Assembly (NCBI GenBank): GCA_035578175.1
Contig: JAQMRL010000008.1
Location: 96,410,416-96,474,415 of the forward strand
Length of the DNA stretch: 64,000 bases
Source: Catonia carolina
Taxonomy: Eukaryota; Arthropoda; Insecta; Hemiptera; Achilidae
Direction: 5' to 3'
The stretch's first letter is position 1. Each line of letters opens with the position of its first letter. The notes beneath the pieces were generated by a model. It worked only from the letters and a program-made list of their open reading frames with translations, did not search any database and had not been told where the DNA came from. The position numbers and the translations under genes were made by a program. Below are positions 32,961 to 47,474 of this stretch, one piece after another.

Positions 32961-33195
32961 GAAATTGTACAAAAAACATCTGCTTCTTTATTATATCGTA
33001 ATAAAATATTAATTATAATGAAAAAATAGATGTTTTACATTATATTATATTATAACATAGTGTAATTAATATTTTATTATAAAATAATAAAGAACTAGAT
33101 GCTTTATGTACAATTTCTTACTGTACAATTTAAAAAGTTAGTATTTCAAGTTTTCTAGCTCTAAATTGAAAGTTATGGCATTCAGAGGAAAATAA
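32880..33195. repeat. 310-bp hairpin spanning the end of a LINE relic
   Basis: TTTTCCTCTGAATGCCAT at 32,885 returns inverted as ATGGCATTCAGAGGAAAA at 33,175; inner pairs include AGATG/CATCT and TAATATTTTATTA. Centre near 33,038. Confidence 0.7.
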
Positions 33196-33197
33196 CC

Positions 33198-33545
33198 TTT
33201 TAGAACAAAGATAAATGAGGTGATTTTATCAAACTCATACCAACCAATTTTAAGGAAATTACAAAAAAGCAAAAAATCACACAATTAAACCGCTACTGTG
33301 ACTGATTTTGACGAAAACGTTCGTATAGTTTGCTTGTTTACCTAAGTAACGTTTCGAGTTTAAACTTCACATAATACTTAGTTTCTGAGTTATTTTATTA
33401 AATTATGCACACACAGACCAATCGATAAAACAAGTTGTTTTTTTGGGCTCAAAGAACCAGAAAACATGTAAGTACATTACTATTTCCTGTCAAAATTGAT
33501 ATCGAAAACTGACATTAAAATATAACTATTTTATTACCTTTATTA
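33198..33545 (-). mobile_element. Old HINE-like fragment
   Basis: Strongly diverged antisense 5' half: GACTGATTTTGACGAAAACG, ACACACAGACCAATCGATAA, then TTTTTTGGGCTCAAAG. No intact ends. Confidence 0.5.
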
Positions 33546-33568
33546 TAATATGTAGGACACTATAAAGA

Positions 33569-34315
33569 AAAATCTGGTTTGAAACACTCACATGACTTTC
33601 TCTTGTCAATGCAAATAATAAACAATATAACCTACAATATAAACAATATAAATCTTTTAATTTCCTATATACTTGATTGTATACACTTCTGTTGTAAAAT
33701 GCATACTATGGCAAAAATCTTAATAATCTATTTTTTACAGATTTTCATGAAAAAAAGAGAAAATCACTAATTATCGTAAACTAAGCGTTATACAAAGAAA
33801 TGTTTGCAATAAAAGTTGTGGGTTTTTTTACATTGTCCACAACTTTGATTATATACACTATAGCACTAAAATGTATAATATGGCCGCAATCTTAAAAAAA
33901 ACCATTTTTTCTCTCAGAGCACAGCCTCCCCAAGAACTTCAGCAGGCATAGCGCTTACCCCTATCTTGTATAACACTAAGTATGTAGTAAATGAGGCGTT
34001 TTATCAAAAAAATCTTAGGAGCATTTGTTGAAAAAATCGAAAAAAAAGTCACACAAATAAAATACTCAGTTGACCAACTTTGATAAAGATGTTCATGTCG
34101 GGTCCCCCCCGTAGTACCTAACTTCAGTTTCAAGTTTGAACTTCGTACGATGTTTTGTCCTTGTGATATTTTATTAACACACACACGCACACACACACGG
34201 ACCAATCACTAAAAACAGGGCCTTTATCTGGTGAAAACTCTATTTCGAAAAATTGATATATAACAATATTACTTTCCTTTCTATATTTTCAAATACGCAA
34301 GAGAAAGTAAAAAAT
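33569..34315 (-). mobile_element. HINE/DINE-1-like element spanning the inner edge of the right arm
   Basis: Antisense copy with both ends but an internal deletion near 33,625-33,650. The part from about 34,140 to 34,315 is the partner of 26,311-26,554. Confidence 0.75.
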
Positions 34316-34411
34316 TGAAAAGGAATATTATCAAAAAAGCACAAGTAAAGAATGTTTGTTTCAATTAGGTTATTAACAAATTAAAGAACACAAATGAATC
34401 AGAAGTAAAAC

Positions 34412-34417
34412 TTTATT
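34412..34417 (-). terminator. Polyadenylation signal of GILT copy R
   Basis: TTTATT on + is AATAAA on -, about 360 bases past the stop, at the position matching the signal of copy L. Confidence 0.5.
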
Positions 34418-34778
34418 TTCTTATAGTTATATTTGTGTTTAATACACTAATAAAACTTGAATTGCTTTTTGAAAATTTGATGCAATTTACAATACAATTA
34501 CAATTTCTCAATAAAATTCTGTACACAATTTGATGTATATCAGATATTGATGGTTCTTAATTCCAAAACTTAGCAGGTAGTGTTCTGATCAATTATTTTT
34601 GAAACATCTATAAATGTATGAACAGTAAACAGGTTTTATTCTTGAAATATTAGCCAAATTTTTATAAGTAACATGCAATTTCTTGATAAAAGGTAATGAT
34701 AAATACAAAAACTGAATAGATATGTAAAATAAAATTTAAGAAAATAGGTTAAGATTTCTTTATAAAGACAGGGTTATG

Positions 34779-34988
34779 TTACATCGGTTTATCTTGAAAT
34801 TTATCTAAATTAATTTTATAATCAGTTAAGTTTTGTTTAAATGTTTCCATTATTTCAGTTGGTATTTCAACACCAGTTCCAACATTTTCACAAGATTTTG
34901 GTGGGTATGGTACAATAACATTAATAAAAGCGCAAACAACGTTTCTGAAATTTTTCAGTGACAGCTGGTTAAGGTTATCTGAGTATAT
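34779..34988 (-). CDS. GILT copy R exon 5 and stop
   Basis: Begins IYSDNLNQLSLKNFRNVVC and ends KFQDKPM; 69 residues and a TAA stop. In copy L a stop falls after KFQD, so the last three residues are specific to this copy. Confidence 0.88.
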   Translation of the reverse strand: MYSDNLNQLSLKNFRNVVCAFINVIVPYPPKSCENVGTGVEIPTEIMETFKQNLTDYKINLDKFQDKPM

Positions 34989-37900
34989 CTGAAAATAAAT
35001 TAAAATTTTGTTTGTATTATTATATAATGATATATTAGGAATCTGTTTAATGTTTAAAAATAAAAAGATGTCCTCTTTCTTTAACAGCCATTCATCCATG
35101 TAATTGATTTAACTGATTTACATTGAAGTACTTGGTGTTTGTAGCATCATAATTATTAGGCTATGATGTTGTTCAGGTCATCAGTCGAAAAGCTAGTTTG
35201 AACCTCAAGAGGTTTTACTGAGTTAAACACGAAGTGAGGTGGTTTTCAAGTGACTTCCTCACTGAATGGAAAAGTATGGTTATCAGCATGCCAGGCTCTC
35301 CAAAAAGGACCTATTTTCCACCGTGCAAATGACACCTTCACTTCATTCACCGCAGGGGTCTGGCTGTGTAATGAAATTCATTATTCTCAAAGGAGATAAC
35401 TTTGACTAGTGTCTTTTACACCTCTACCTCTTCTGTTCTTAAATGCTTTATCATGTCATTTGCTGACCATGTGATACAGAACAGAAATATTTTTTGAAGC
35501 TTTACGACTAGCAGATCGAGTTCAAATAATTTAACAGTTCACCTGCCTGTTATTAGGGTTATTGGGGCAAAATTTCTAAAACTGAGAAACAAAATCTAAA
35601 ACTGAAAATGTACTTTTACTCACAGTACCACAACAAAAGTATATACTGTTTGAAACCATTCTTGATGTCTATAAGATTTAGACCACACAGCTGCTCAATT
35701 CAAGGACTACTCAATTATTATGAAACAATTTCTTCTTGCTGTGTGTGGTCAAACTTCAAAACAGATTTCCCAAAAGTGTCCACAATGCATCCACATTGAG
35801 TGTTTTCAAGAAGTGTTTAAATGAGTAGTTCTCAACCTGTAGAAGTCTGCGAACTACCAAGCCAGAAATTGAAGAATGTGTGGACCACCCCTACTCCTGA
35901 TATGGTGGGGAGTGAATCTTTTTGTGGGTTTCGGGGTACAGGTAACCCCCCCCCCCCAGGCAAAATGCATACAAAAATATTTTAGAAAAGATATTTTAAA
36001 TGAACACAATAGACAATAGATGCTTTTCAGAGGGCCCGGCATGCTGATAAACATACTTTTTCACTTTAATTTCCACTTAATTGAACCCCAACCATTAAAG
36101 TAAACTGATAACCACTGACTAGTATTCAAATCTGTATTAAAGTAACTGCCTTTTTAAGGATTTGAACCAGGAATCTTCATCTTCAAAAATTAGCTGTTAA
36201 ACAGCTCATTCGCACCAATTACTTTACTACTAGACCAACCGAAATTATTAATTGAATGAAAATTTCATTCTTGATAATTTATGCTTACATCATCTGATCA
36301 CTGTTACTTAGAACTATAAATTGTCTTTAAAATTAAAATTCTAAACAATGATTGATTTATAAAATTATTTTCCTCCTCCAGGGCTTTCTTTAACCAAGTT
36401 TTGGAAGTTCTAAACACTTTCCGTGTTCTTTCACTGTGTAGACTTTCCCCTTTCTTCCAAAGATTTATTTTAGCTTGAATTTTATTCCTTGTGAAATCCC
36501 TTAAAATCAGTAATCAGTAGTTTTGAACTTGGTAAAATCATGGATAATGTGGACAAGTGGAAAGATGGCAGAGAGTACAGCACAGGCTGCAGAAATGAAT
36601 TCAAGAGGAGGATAATGAATAAGACAAGACGAGATAGAGAGAGAAATGATGTAATTATGAAACAACTGGGATGGACAGCCTAATAAGGAGAGTTGGACAA
36701 ACAAAACTACAATGGTTTGGTGGTTTTAGTAGAATGAAGTTTTATTATGCACCAGCTGTCCTGTATAGAACGGAAATGTGGGGGATGATTGAAAGGAATT
36801 GGAGTAGGTTACAGGCAGGAAAGATGAAGTTCTTAAGAGCAACACAGGGTAGGACAAGGAGAGATAGAATAAAAATTACCGAGATTAGAGCGGAGCTAAA
36901 TGTGGAATGGATGAGGGAGAGGGCAGAGAAAATGAGGATAATGTGAAGAGATTACGGGAGGAAAGTTTACCTAGAAAGATGGTAGAAGGAAGGGTGGAAA
37001 GAACAAGATCAAGAGGACGACTATGAAAAAGATAGAAGGATGCAGTTAAGAAGAGTGAGAAGGGACGGGGATAAAACTGGCAACGAATAGAAGAGGAGAA
37101 ATGGTGGACTGGTAAAAAAAGGTGGAGAGCCTTGGTGAACACCCAGATGGTGATAGCTGGAACGGGCACTGGATATGATGATAAGTAGAATGAAGTAGGG
37201 TGGTCTGCCAAAAAGGATGCTGCACTTTGAGATGAATGGAAAAAGATCAAGTGTCAGACCATGAGTAAAGTGGTGGGTTCAAATTATAGATGAATTGAGA
37301 AAAAAACGTGATGTCAAGAGAGCAATGAAAAAGAGAAGTTCAGCAATAAAGTCACGTGGAGACTGGTTGTGTTGGGCTCGACCCTAGCAAATAGGAAGAG
37401 GATGATGGAGATTACGATCACACACTAATTTTGGTGTGTTATGACTATTATAAGGTTAAAATGGAGGAAAAAATCGTATATTATTCATCAACATGTCACT
37501 AACAACTGAATTAAAAATATAAGAAAAAACAAAATAATACACTTACACCATTATAAGTAATTGCAGGAATTGTTTTGAGTCCACGAGGAAATCTATACTG
37601 AGTTATATTTCCAAAATGAGACAATTGATAATTACCTTTTTTAGTCTCGTAAGCACATCGGAATAGACCTTTTACAGAGATTGAGAACATTTGCGCACAC
37701 TAAAATATACAAAAAGTAATTAAGGTCTGTTAAATTAAAATAGTAAATTTTGTAATTGTTACACATGTATTTTTCTTTTTAGTTTGTTTAAAGTTGCATC
37801 AAAACCTGGTTATTTGTAACTATGGTTGGTATGCAACTTAAAAAGTGAATTTGACTTTGAAAATTTCCAGACCCTAGCTGGGATCTCTACATTATAGGCT

Positions 37901-40900
37901 AGCATGCTAATCACTACACTACGGTGGCAGCAACTTTTTATGTTGGACCATGCATATGCATGTTCCAATGTATAAACTTGACAAACAAGACGTTTGTGCC
38001 TTTCTTACAAATTATAAAGGTATAATCCAAGAAACCAGTGCTCACTTCAAGTGTCTGTGAGTTGCAAAGTCCAAAATTCAGTCAGAAGATTTGCATAGGT
38101 GATAGTTTATTAAATTTTTTTGTTGTAGTACTGTACAGTTTGTGCAGAATAGTATGGCAGCATTAATGTATACGGAATATTAAGTTGATAAATCTAAAGT
38201 AGTGTTATCTAAAGAAGGTATTTAAAAAAAATTAATACCAATTAATGAGGAGGGATTTTTTTTGATGTTTCATATTTACTTGGACATTATTATGATCAAG
38301 GTTACATTTTTTTTGCTAAAATTATTCATATTAGATTTTTTTAAATTTTAAAATAACAATTTTATTATGAATGTTTGTAATGACAACAAGCATTATTTGA
38401 TATTTTCCAACTTAATTATTATGATTCACATTTTTGTTAACAGCAACAATTAAAATTATCTTAACACAATGAAACAAGAAATTTATATTATATAAAGCAA
38501 TAACGCTTAAAAATATAAAATAAAAACTAAACATAATACAATAATAAAACAAAATGAAAACCTTGTATCCACCTAATTTGCTTTTAAATTTTTCCATTTT
38601 GTACAGGCAAACTTTATTACAAAAACAATAAATACTTTTGTAAAAAACAATAATGATCCGTTTTGAACAATGAAATGGTAGCTCAGGATCCGCTGATTTA
38701 TTGTAAACACAACATTACAGAATAAAAATGTTTAAATGTAGGCTTAACATTATTACAATGGAAATTTTTTACCGCATTTATTTTTATTCTCCCTGCATTC
38801 GTTCCTCGCAGGCGGCTTACTACCATGCTATTCTGCATAAACTGCACACATATTGTCACTATCACTACAGCCTACTAAGCATGTAGCCATGACTTTAGTT
38901 CGGGAAGGGGGCTGAGTCTGAAGTTTTTTGGGGGCAGGGTTAAGTCCAGATAATTGAAACAGGGACCTGCAGTATATTAGTCTGGTATGGAGTTTGAATT
39001 TCCGTGGAGGGTGGCTAAAGCCCTACTAGCCCCCTGGGTTTGCTCTTGCAACCCACATGTGGATTCCTTATATTACATATTTCTATTTATGATCATCTCA
39101 TACACTAAATACAAAAAAAACTAAAATCATTTTCTATAATATAAGAAGTATCTTATTATTAATATAACAGCGGCTGTTCTACAGCATTAGGCCATTTATT
39201 GTAACCTAAAACGTGATTCATTTGAAATCATCTTTATCTCTAAGATCCCTTCTCTCCATAGCCATCATAGCACCATCCATCCAATCCTTTCTGGGTCATC
39301 CACACTTCCTCCATCTAGCTGGAATCCATAGTCAAATCATCCAGGGCAATCTGTTCTTCATTATCCCTAGATGAACGTACCAGATGATTCTTCTATTTTA
39401 TCAATTAATAAATATTTTATTTCCATTTTCCCATATCTTTACCAATATCTCAAAACTGCATTTAAGCAAAGGAATTTTGTAATACATGAATCCCATACAT
39501 AAATATCAAATGCCTTGGGTCTTTGCAGCCACTGTTTTGAGTTTACTTAAAAAAAAAAACAAATGGTGACTATACAGGGTGATTCACGAAGATATGCAGA
39601 AATTTTAGGAGCTCATTGTACATGTAAAAATAATGAAAAAAACTGATATAAACATGGGTCCGGAAATGCTTCGTTTCCGAGTTACGGCTAGCAAAAGTTT
39701 CGCCCGGATTTCAGCTCACCAGGTGAAATGAGGTCTTCCTGGAATTCTGGTGAGGTAGATTAAGAGGCGAATTCAATCATTTCTTATGGTTTTTGATCTC
39801 GTAAATTGAATAAAACAGGTCCCAGAACTTTAAGTTAAATAGTTTTTAAGAAAACCAGTGTCAAATGCAAAAAATGGAGTGAAAAACACATTTTTTCATC
39901 TTTGGGTAAGAATAACTTTGTTATTTCACCAAGAAACAGTTAAAATTTTTGAAAAAAACATGTAAAAAATTTGATTCTGAACAAACCGGTGTAAATTAAG
40001 TACACAGAAAACAAATAGATGTTTGATTAAATGAATTTTTATTCATACGAGTACAAAGTCAAATTAACCGGAAAAACTAAGATGAAAAAATGTGTTTTTT
40101 TCACTCCATTTTTTGCATTTGACACTGGTTTTCTCAAAAACTATTTAACTTACAGTTCTAATATCTGTTTTATTCAATTTATCAGGTCAAAAACCATAAG
40201 AAACGATTGAATTCGCCCCTTAATCTACCTTACCAGAATTTCAGAAAGACCTCATTTCACCTGGTGAGCTGAAATCCGGGCGAAATCTTTCGCTAGCCGT
40301 AACTCGGTAGCGAAGCATTTCCGGACCCATGTTTATATAAACTTTTTTCATTATTTTTACATGTACAATGGGCTCCCAAAGTATCTGCATATTTTCGTGA
40401 ATCACTCTGTATCTATGAGTATCTTTAACTAAAAACTAATGTTTGGTCATGTTACTATTTTATGAATAAGTAAAAACATACTACATGTAAGATGGAATTT
40501 TGATCTTTTTTTGTCATGAGGCATTCAATAAAACCAGTCGTTTGTACAAAATTGTCACTTTCAGCAGTTGCGCAGGCATGAAGCAAGTTATAACGACACT
40601 CATCACGCCCATTTTCACAGGTGAAAACGAATATATCATGATCCTCATTATATTTTTGCTGAAAATAAATTAAAATCAAATAAGTGGTAAATTCTACTAT
40701 ATTTTTTTTCAAAATTGATGAGCTCTGAATGTACGCATTTTCCCCTACCCACTTCATAGCTAGCCAATGACTTGCCAGTCACGTTGCCAATACTTGTTCT
40801 TGTAGCTCTGTTATATCTTTAGTTAGCCATTTTTTTTTTTTGGTCTTTCATTAACAATAATATAACCTACGGGTACGCGCACAGTGAACGCTGGTCGCAG

Positions 40901-43900
40901 TCGCAGGTACTGATTCACGGCGGCGAACACGCATGCGCATAGTGGGAGCATGTAACTACACGCTTAACCTTCATTCAGTTGTCGGTATTCGACATGAGTT
41001 CCAGTAGCAGCAGATATGATAAATTATTTCTTATGGAAATCGTTTCCACGAAATTATTAGCCTATCATGTAACGACGATACCGTTAGAGACATTTATAAG
41101 GACAGAAAATTGTTCAGCTTAATCATTTTTTTCCACAATTAAAAAAAAGATAAAGACAGTTTTTTTTAAATGCATGAGAATGACTCTGGAACCATTTAAT
41201 TTTATATTGTCTAAAGTAGAACTCGTTTTCAAAAACAATGGTGCAACTTGCACAAGCAACCAATATTACCGGAAGAAAGACTTTGAAATAGGTACTATTT
41301 TGAACATTTTGACTTCCGATATTCAATGAAATAAAGCACTGTTTGGCCAGTAAATCTTTTAAGTTATTTTTATAAACCTATGTTATAATTATTTAAAAAG
41401 ACATTATTATTTAAGAATACGTATTACACGACGCTAAGTACACTTAGCAACCTGCTAGCAAGGAGCAGGCAGGTTTATGCAAAACAAACCAGTGAGCTGA
41501 TGTGCGCAGATGACCAGTGCGCAGTTTTCTCCACCAGCGTTTACTGTGAGACGTCCGATTAAAATATAATGACCTATTCCTACTAGCAGGCTCCCGCTTG
41601 TAAGTGCCCAGCGACCAGCGACCAGCGTTCACTGTGGGCTTACCCTAAGCGCACACAACCAGCTGAGTATATTATTAAGTATTGGATGTTATAGCTTATG
41701 CATTTAGCTGAGACCCGTGAAACAGACATTGTGAGTCACACCGGTACATACAGTACAGTGTGGCTCGTGCTAAACTAGACATCATGGGTTAATTGGATTT
41801 ATTGATTACACAGACCTATGTACTAGTTTTATAATTTATATTTTCTACATCTATTATATAAAAGGACAACCATATACTGGGTGATTCATTTATAGATCAA
41901 CGCACAGCCGAAACTACTGACGCTAGAGACTTGAAATTTGGAAGATAGCTTTGTTATGTTGTGTAAGCGCGCACTAAGAAAGGATTTTGCAAAATTTTGA
42001 TTTTAAAGGGAAGAAATCGCAAATATTCCTCCCCACCCACTGATGCGAGGATGCGGGTCAGCGCGAAGCGCTACGCTTATGTACTGGTTTTTCTCCGACA
42101 CACATTTACCCCCTCCATAGGCATATTCCGTTGCATCCAGTATATACATTCTTATCGTACGTAAATAGCAGATCAACTACAAAACTATGTTCCCAGAAGT
42201 TAAAATGACTTTAACAACGATTTTAATCTATGGTTTACTTTTGTCACTCCGGATGTTGTACTGTACGTAGTGTTTAACCTAACACTGGATTTACATTTTA
42301 ACCAGAATTGTTGTAATTAGTATAATAAGTGATATGTTTTTTATGCTTTATAGTATTATTACTATTACTATTCAAGATACGGATTTCATTGCTTAGGTTA
42401 CATAATGTATTTGACTGACATTGTAAAAATGATTTTTGCAACCGAACAATTAAAATTTAATTTAAAAAAAAATGTGTCTCAACCAATTCAGTAAAATGCA
42501 TACGGTAAAGTTATTTTCTTAAATCTAACTTAAATTATAATAAAACAACAGCTATTTACGTAAATACAGGCATTATGCTATTATAATCCTTCTCTTTTTT
42601 ATTTTTTTACCATAAGGGTCGATTTACACACATCCGTCCACGTCACGTCTGAGTTCCGTAATTCCGAAAAGACAAGTATCAGTCACAGAAAAATATTCTT
42701 TCTTGAAAAATTAATGGCATTGTCTACACTGAGCACCAGCACCGTCCCAATACCGGCGCGTCAGTATTGTCGCCGTCACCGAATCGTCAAAACGATATAT
42801 TTTTTCGACGATATTTTGTTTTTTACGGACGTATTTGTCTTTATGTAAAATGACTGAATGGAGTTTGACGAAAGGAAAACTGACGTACATGTGTGAATAC
42901 TGTCATCATTTTTGACTTCTGGTGGCCGTACCGGTTCTGTTTCGGAATGGTGACCGTGACGTGTGAATCGTTCTTTATACGTAATTCAAAAAAAATTATA
43001 TTTGTGACTTAAGTTATTAGCAAATTAAAATATAGAATCATAGCCTTAAAATTGCATGGGCGAAGCCACAACGGGGAGGTATCTATTATATAAAAGAGAT
43101 GACCTGATTTATAGATCAACTTAAGTTTTCTAAGCTGTCGCTAAGGAAGGATTTCGCAAAATGTTTATTTTAAATGGTAGAATTCGCAAAAATACCCTCC
43201 CATAAGAAATACAGGGAGTATACTTAAACAGCTGATTCTTCGTTTACGTTTGCGTGGGCGAAGCCACGCGGGACCCGCTAGTTAGTTATATTTTTGTATT
43301 ATTGTACCTAAAGTATAACATAATATTGTAATAATTATACACATTTGTAGTGACTAATATACGTATTATTTCACAAATATAAATATAAATAAACAAATAC
43401 ATTATTTGACGAAAATATCACATCCAAAGAAAAGATTACAAAAGTTAAACAGAATACGGTTTAATTATGCATTAAGTATAGGTTACATGCAGTTTGCTTA
43501 ATATGCCACCTTGGGTAACTAAAAATATAGTTTAAAAAACAGACGCTATTACTAAAATGGTGGCATCATGCGTATGAGTCAGTCGACTTTGGAAACAATC
43601 GAGGGTTTTGTAAATACTGATGTGCATGACTGTATGTGATGGGAAATACAAGGAATGGAACGTTTGGCTGTTAGTGCGCATGTCTGTTCTGCAGCTCCCT
43701 GCAAAACGCACGAGTTCTAACGCACTCTATAAATCGACCTGTTCAGTACGAGTGGCAAGAGAGAAGTGAATTAATGTTGCTCTTATACGCAAATGTGTAT
43801 AATGTTTATCAGGTTGGAATCCGTACAATCTGACAACGATGACAAACGTTCTGATTGGTCTAAACACAAGGAACAGCAGAGCTCATCAACTTCGAAAAGG

Positions 43901-46900
43901 ATTATAAGCTTAGTGTAATAGAAACTACCTTTTGTTGTTTAAGAGACTTTGAAACAAAGAAATTTGAAAAAAATCGTTTATTTTGTTTTTTATTGCATTT
44001 TTATTACTTTCTCTTGCCTATATGAATATGTAGGGAGAAAAGTATTGTTTTCAGGTCGATTTTGCGAAATCGAGTTTTCTTCGAGTTTTTTTTTGAAACT
44101 TACGTTACATACCACCACCGGACCCGACACGAACATTTTCATCAAAATCGGTCAACCGGAAGTAGTAGTTTATTCGTGTAATTTTTCACTTTTTTGCGAT
44201 TTTCTCAAAAACATCTCCTACGATTTTTTTAAAAATCGCCTGGTTTACTAAATATTTTATGCTCTACAAGATAGGGTAGGTGCCATGTTTGCTGAAATTC
44301 TTGGCCAGGTTGTTTTCACGTAAAAAAATTGTTTTTTTAAGATTGCGGCTTTAATATGCATTTTAGCGCAAAAATGTATATAATAAAAGTTGTAGAGAAT
44401 TTAAAATCCCACAACTTTAATTTGAAATTTTTTTTGTAGCTATAATGCTTAGTTTAGCGGTAATTAGCAATTTTCTGTTTTTTTCTGACGAAAACGTGTG
44501 AAAAAATCGATTTTTTTAAAACGATTTCGGCCTTAGTATGCGTTTTACGACAAAAATGTATATAGTAAAATTTATAGGAAATTAAAAGATCTACAACTTT
44601 TATTTTAAGTATTTTTCTCTACAGAGCTTAGTTTAGTATGAAAGAGTGATTTTCTGTATTTTTAAGCCAAACTGAAGTCGATTTTAATTTTACACCTTTC
44701 ACTGATGATTAAAATATGGTTACATTTTTTAAGGTTAGTGTTTTGTTTATTTCTAATGTTTTTTTTTGTTTTTTTTTATTAATTTATTTAACGTCGCATC
44801 AACTACAAAGGTCATTAGCGACGACGTTGGGGTGTAACTATATGCAATGAAGGATGAAATGATTTTTTTTTGTAACGTATGAAAATATGCCGTGCCATAT
44901 TTAATGTCGTATTAATATCTAATATTTTATTACTAATGTTCGGTTATATTGGTCATTATTTACATTGGCAAGAGAAAGTTGTGTGAGTGTTTCACATCAG
45001 ATTTTTATATATTTCCAGCCGTTACTGTTCAGTTTGGTATTCAATTTAGGCTATATGGTTTGGAGTAGCATTTCTTGGTGAAAATAAATAATTTTATTTT
45101 ATACTGAAATATTTAAAAAGCAATTCTTAAACCAATTTTGACATTATGGAATCCAATTAGTAGGGTTGGCAAGCCATTCCAACGTGGAAATCGTGCAACG
45201 GTTTCAATCAAAACTACTCAGGACAATCGCAGAACCCACCTTGGTACGTAACAAAAAAACGTATTGTACAGAGATTTATACGTTCTTACAGTTCAACAAG
45301 AAATTAACATAATAGAGTACAAAATACCAAAGAAGATTCGAATCACACATAAATCATGTCGCCATTTCACGCTTAGACAATTTAAACGACACTCGCTGAC
45401 TGAACCTTAAACATCCTAAGTATTTTAAAGCGACAAGACAAAACATTACTTACATCTATGAGTTTCTCCATTGGAGGGTTTTCTTCAAACATGATGTAAC
45501 TTTTTTTTTGGTATTACGTCTGACTGTTTGCAATTTCTGCTAATGCAAACGGTGGAGAATGATATTATATGAAAATCAGTGATGAAAAATTCCAGAACTG
45601 ACCCCGAATCGAACCCGGGACCCCGGAATCATGACATAAAAAAGAAAACTGAAAAGTTCGGTAGAAGAAAGTGCTAACCCACAAAATTTCTCGCGTGATT
45701 TTTCTAAAATATTCTGCAAAAATAAAATGTTTCGCACGTTTTAAACAGGATTATTTACGACCTTACGAACCCGGATTACCAGAAAAAATAATAGTTAAAC
45801 AAAAAATTCAAAAACATGATTAGTTGATTTTAGAAAACTTTTAAAATGACATTGCATAAAATTATGTTGATGTGGGTTAGCACTGTCTTCTCCCGACCCC
45901 TTCAACTCATTTAGGCCCTACTCATAATTCTACTTAAAAATAGACTGAGGATTTTGCTGTATTTAGAAAAAAGAAAAATATTGAAACACTCTTTGCTCGT
46001 TATTCACATGGTTTCATAAATTGTAATTTTGTTTTGTATGTCAGCTATAATTTCTTTTAAGAATTTCTGAACAAGTATGAATAAAGAGTAGGATCATAGA
46101 GAGTCCAGAATCCAAAATTGAGAGGGCTAAAAAGCCCTATGATGGCTACATCGTGTTAAGAAACACCTGGTCGCTCGGGGAACAATTTTACAGAGTAATT
46201 GCAACCTCGAGAAATTCAGGGAGAGTTTTATAAATTAAAATTAGGAAATTGGATTCTGATTCTTGGGGGATTGGGAGTGGGACTTTAGTGGAGGTAATAT
46301 GAGAATTTAAGAATTTTATTGGCGAGTGGCAATAATTTACAATAAGGGACACGTGAAATTAGGAGCGGCTCTTTTGTATTTTTAATTTTTTTCAGTGGCC
46401 TTTTTTATTTTGATGTGGGAATTCTGTTGACATGGGGTGGGAGGAGGCACCTTGCGTACTTTATTTGTTGGAAAAATTTTGTATGTTATGTGGGAAAATT
46501 TGAAAATCATGAGGGGCAGGATATTTAGGTTTTAAAATTACGGAAACGGAAAGGGAAAAATTTGGCATAATCACCCACCTTTTAATTTTTTATCAGTTTA
46601 TCAAAGTTCAATTGGCGGCTCTTTTCACCGTAGTGGAGTGATTTTGCATAGTATCAGAGGGTTATACTACCAACTTGAGGGGGGGGGAAAGAATCATACA
46701 AGTAGATGAAGGGGTATGGGAACGCAGGATCATACAAAGCACGCACATTTATTTCCAAGTTATTGTGTACAAATTAAATTTATTTTTAAAGATCAAATCC
46801 AGTTATTATACATAAATATTTGCATGGAGGTAGGCCTGCTCAAAACTAAATAAACAATATGGTCTTCAATTCCAGGAACTACATTAGAATAAAGAGTAAG

Positions 46901-47416
46901 TGAATCAATTAAATTATTTTTCTAGGAGCAACCCACCGGGTTGGTCTAGAGGTAAATTCAGCTGTTTAACAGCTAATGTTCGGAGAGAAAGGTTCCTGGT
47001 TCAAATCCGAGTAAAATCAGTTACTTTTATACGGATTCAAATACTAGACAGTGGTTACCGGTGTACTTTGATGGTTGGGGTTCGATTAAACAAACTCTCT
47101 CAGGAAAAACCAAGAAAAAACTCGACCCGACAAAAAATATCCACAACTTTTCCAAACATGTATTTTATTTCTGAATCTGTTATCTCCTCTCATATCTACA
47201 AATAACCCCTCAAATTTTCAGTTTTCTACCCCTAATAGCTAATGAGATAATCAGTCTCAAATTTGCTTTTTTACTTTCTCTTGCCTACATGAATACATAG
47301 GAAGGAAGTATTGTTTTCATGGCGATGTTTCGAAATCGATTTTTCACCGGATCTACACGTTTTCAAACCCCCTGAACCCAAAAACAAGTTTTAAGCAATT
47401 GGTCTGTGTGTGTGCT

Positions 47417-47474
<58 letters not shown>

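Noticed and set aside
46099..46725. Classification of the insertion as hAT
   Set aside because: The duplication is 9 bases, not 8, and no hAT-type inverted ends are present.
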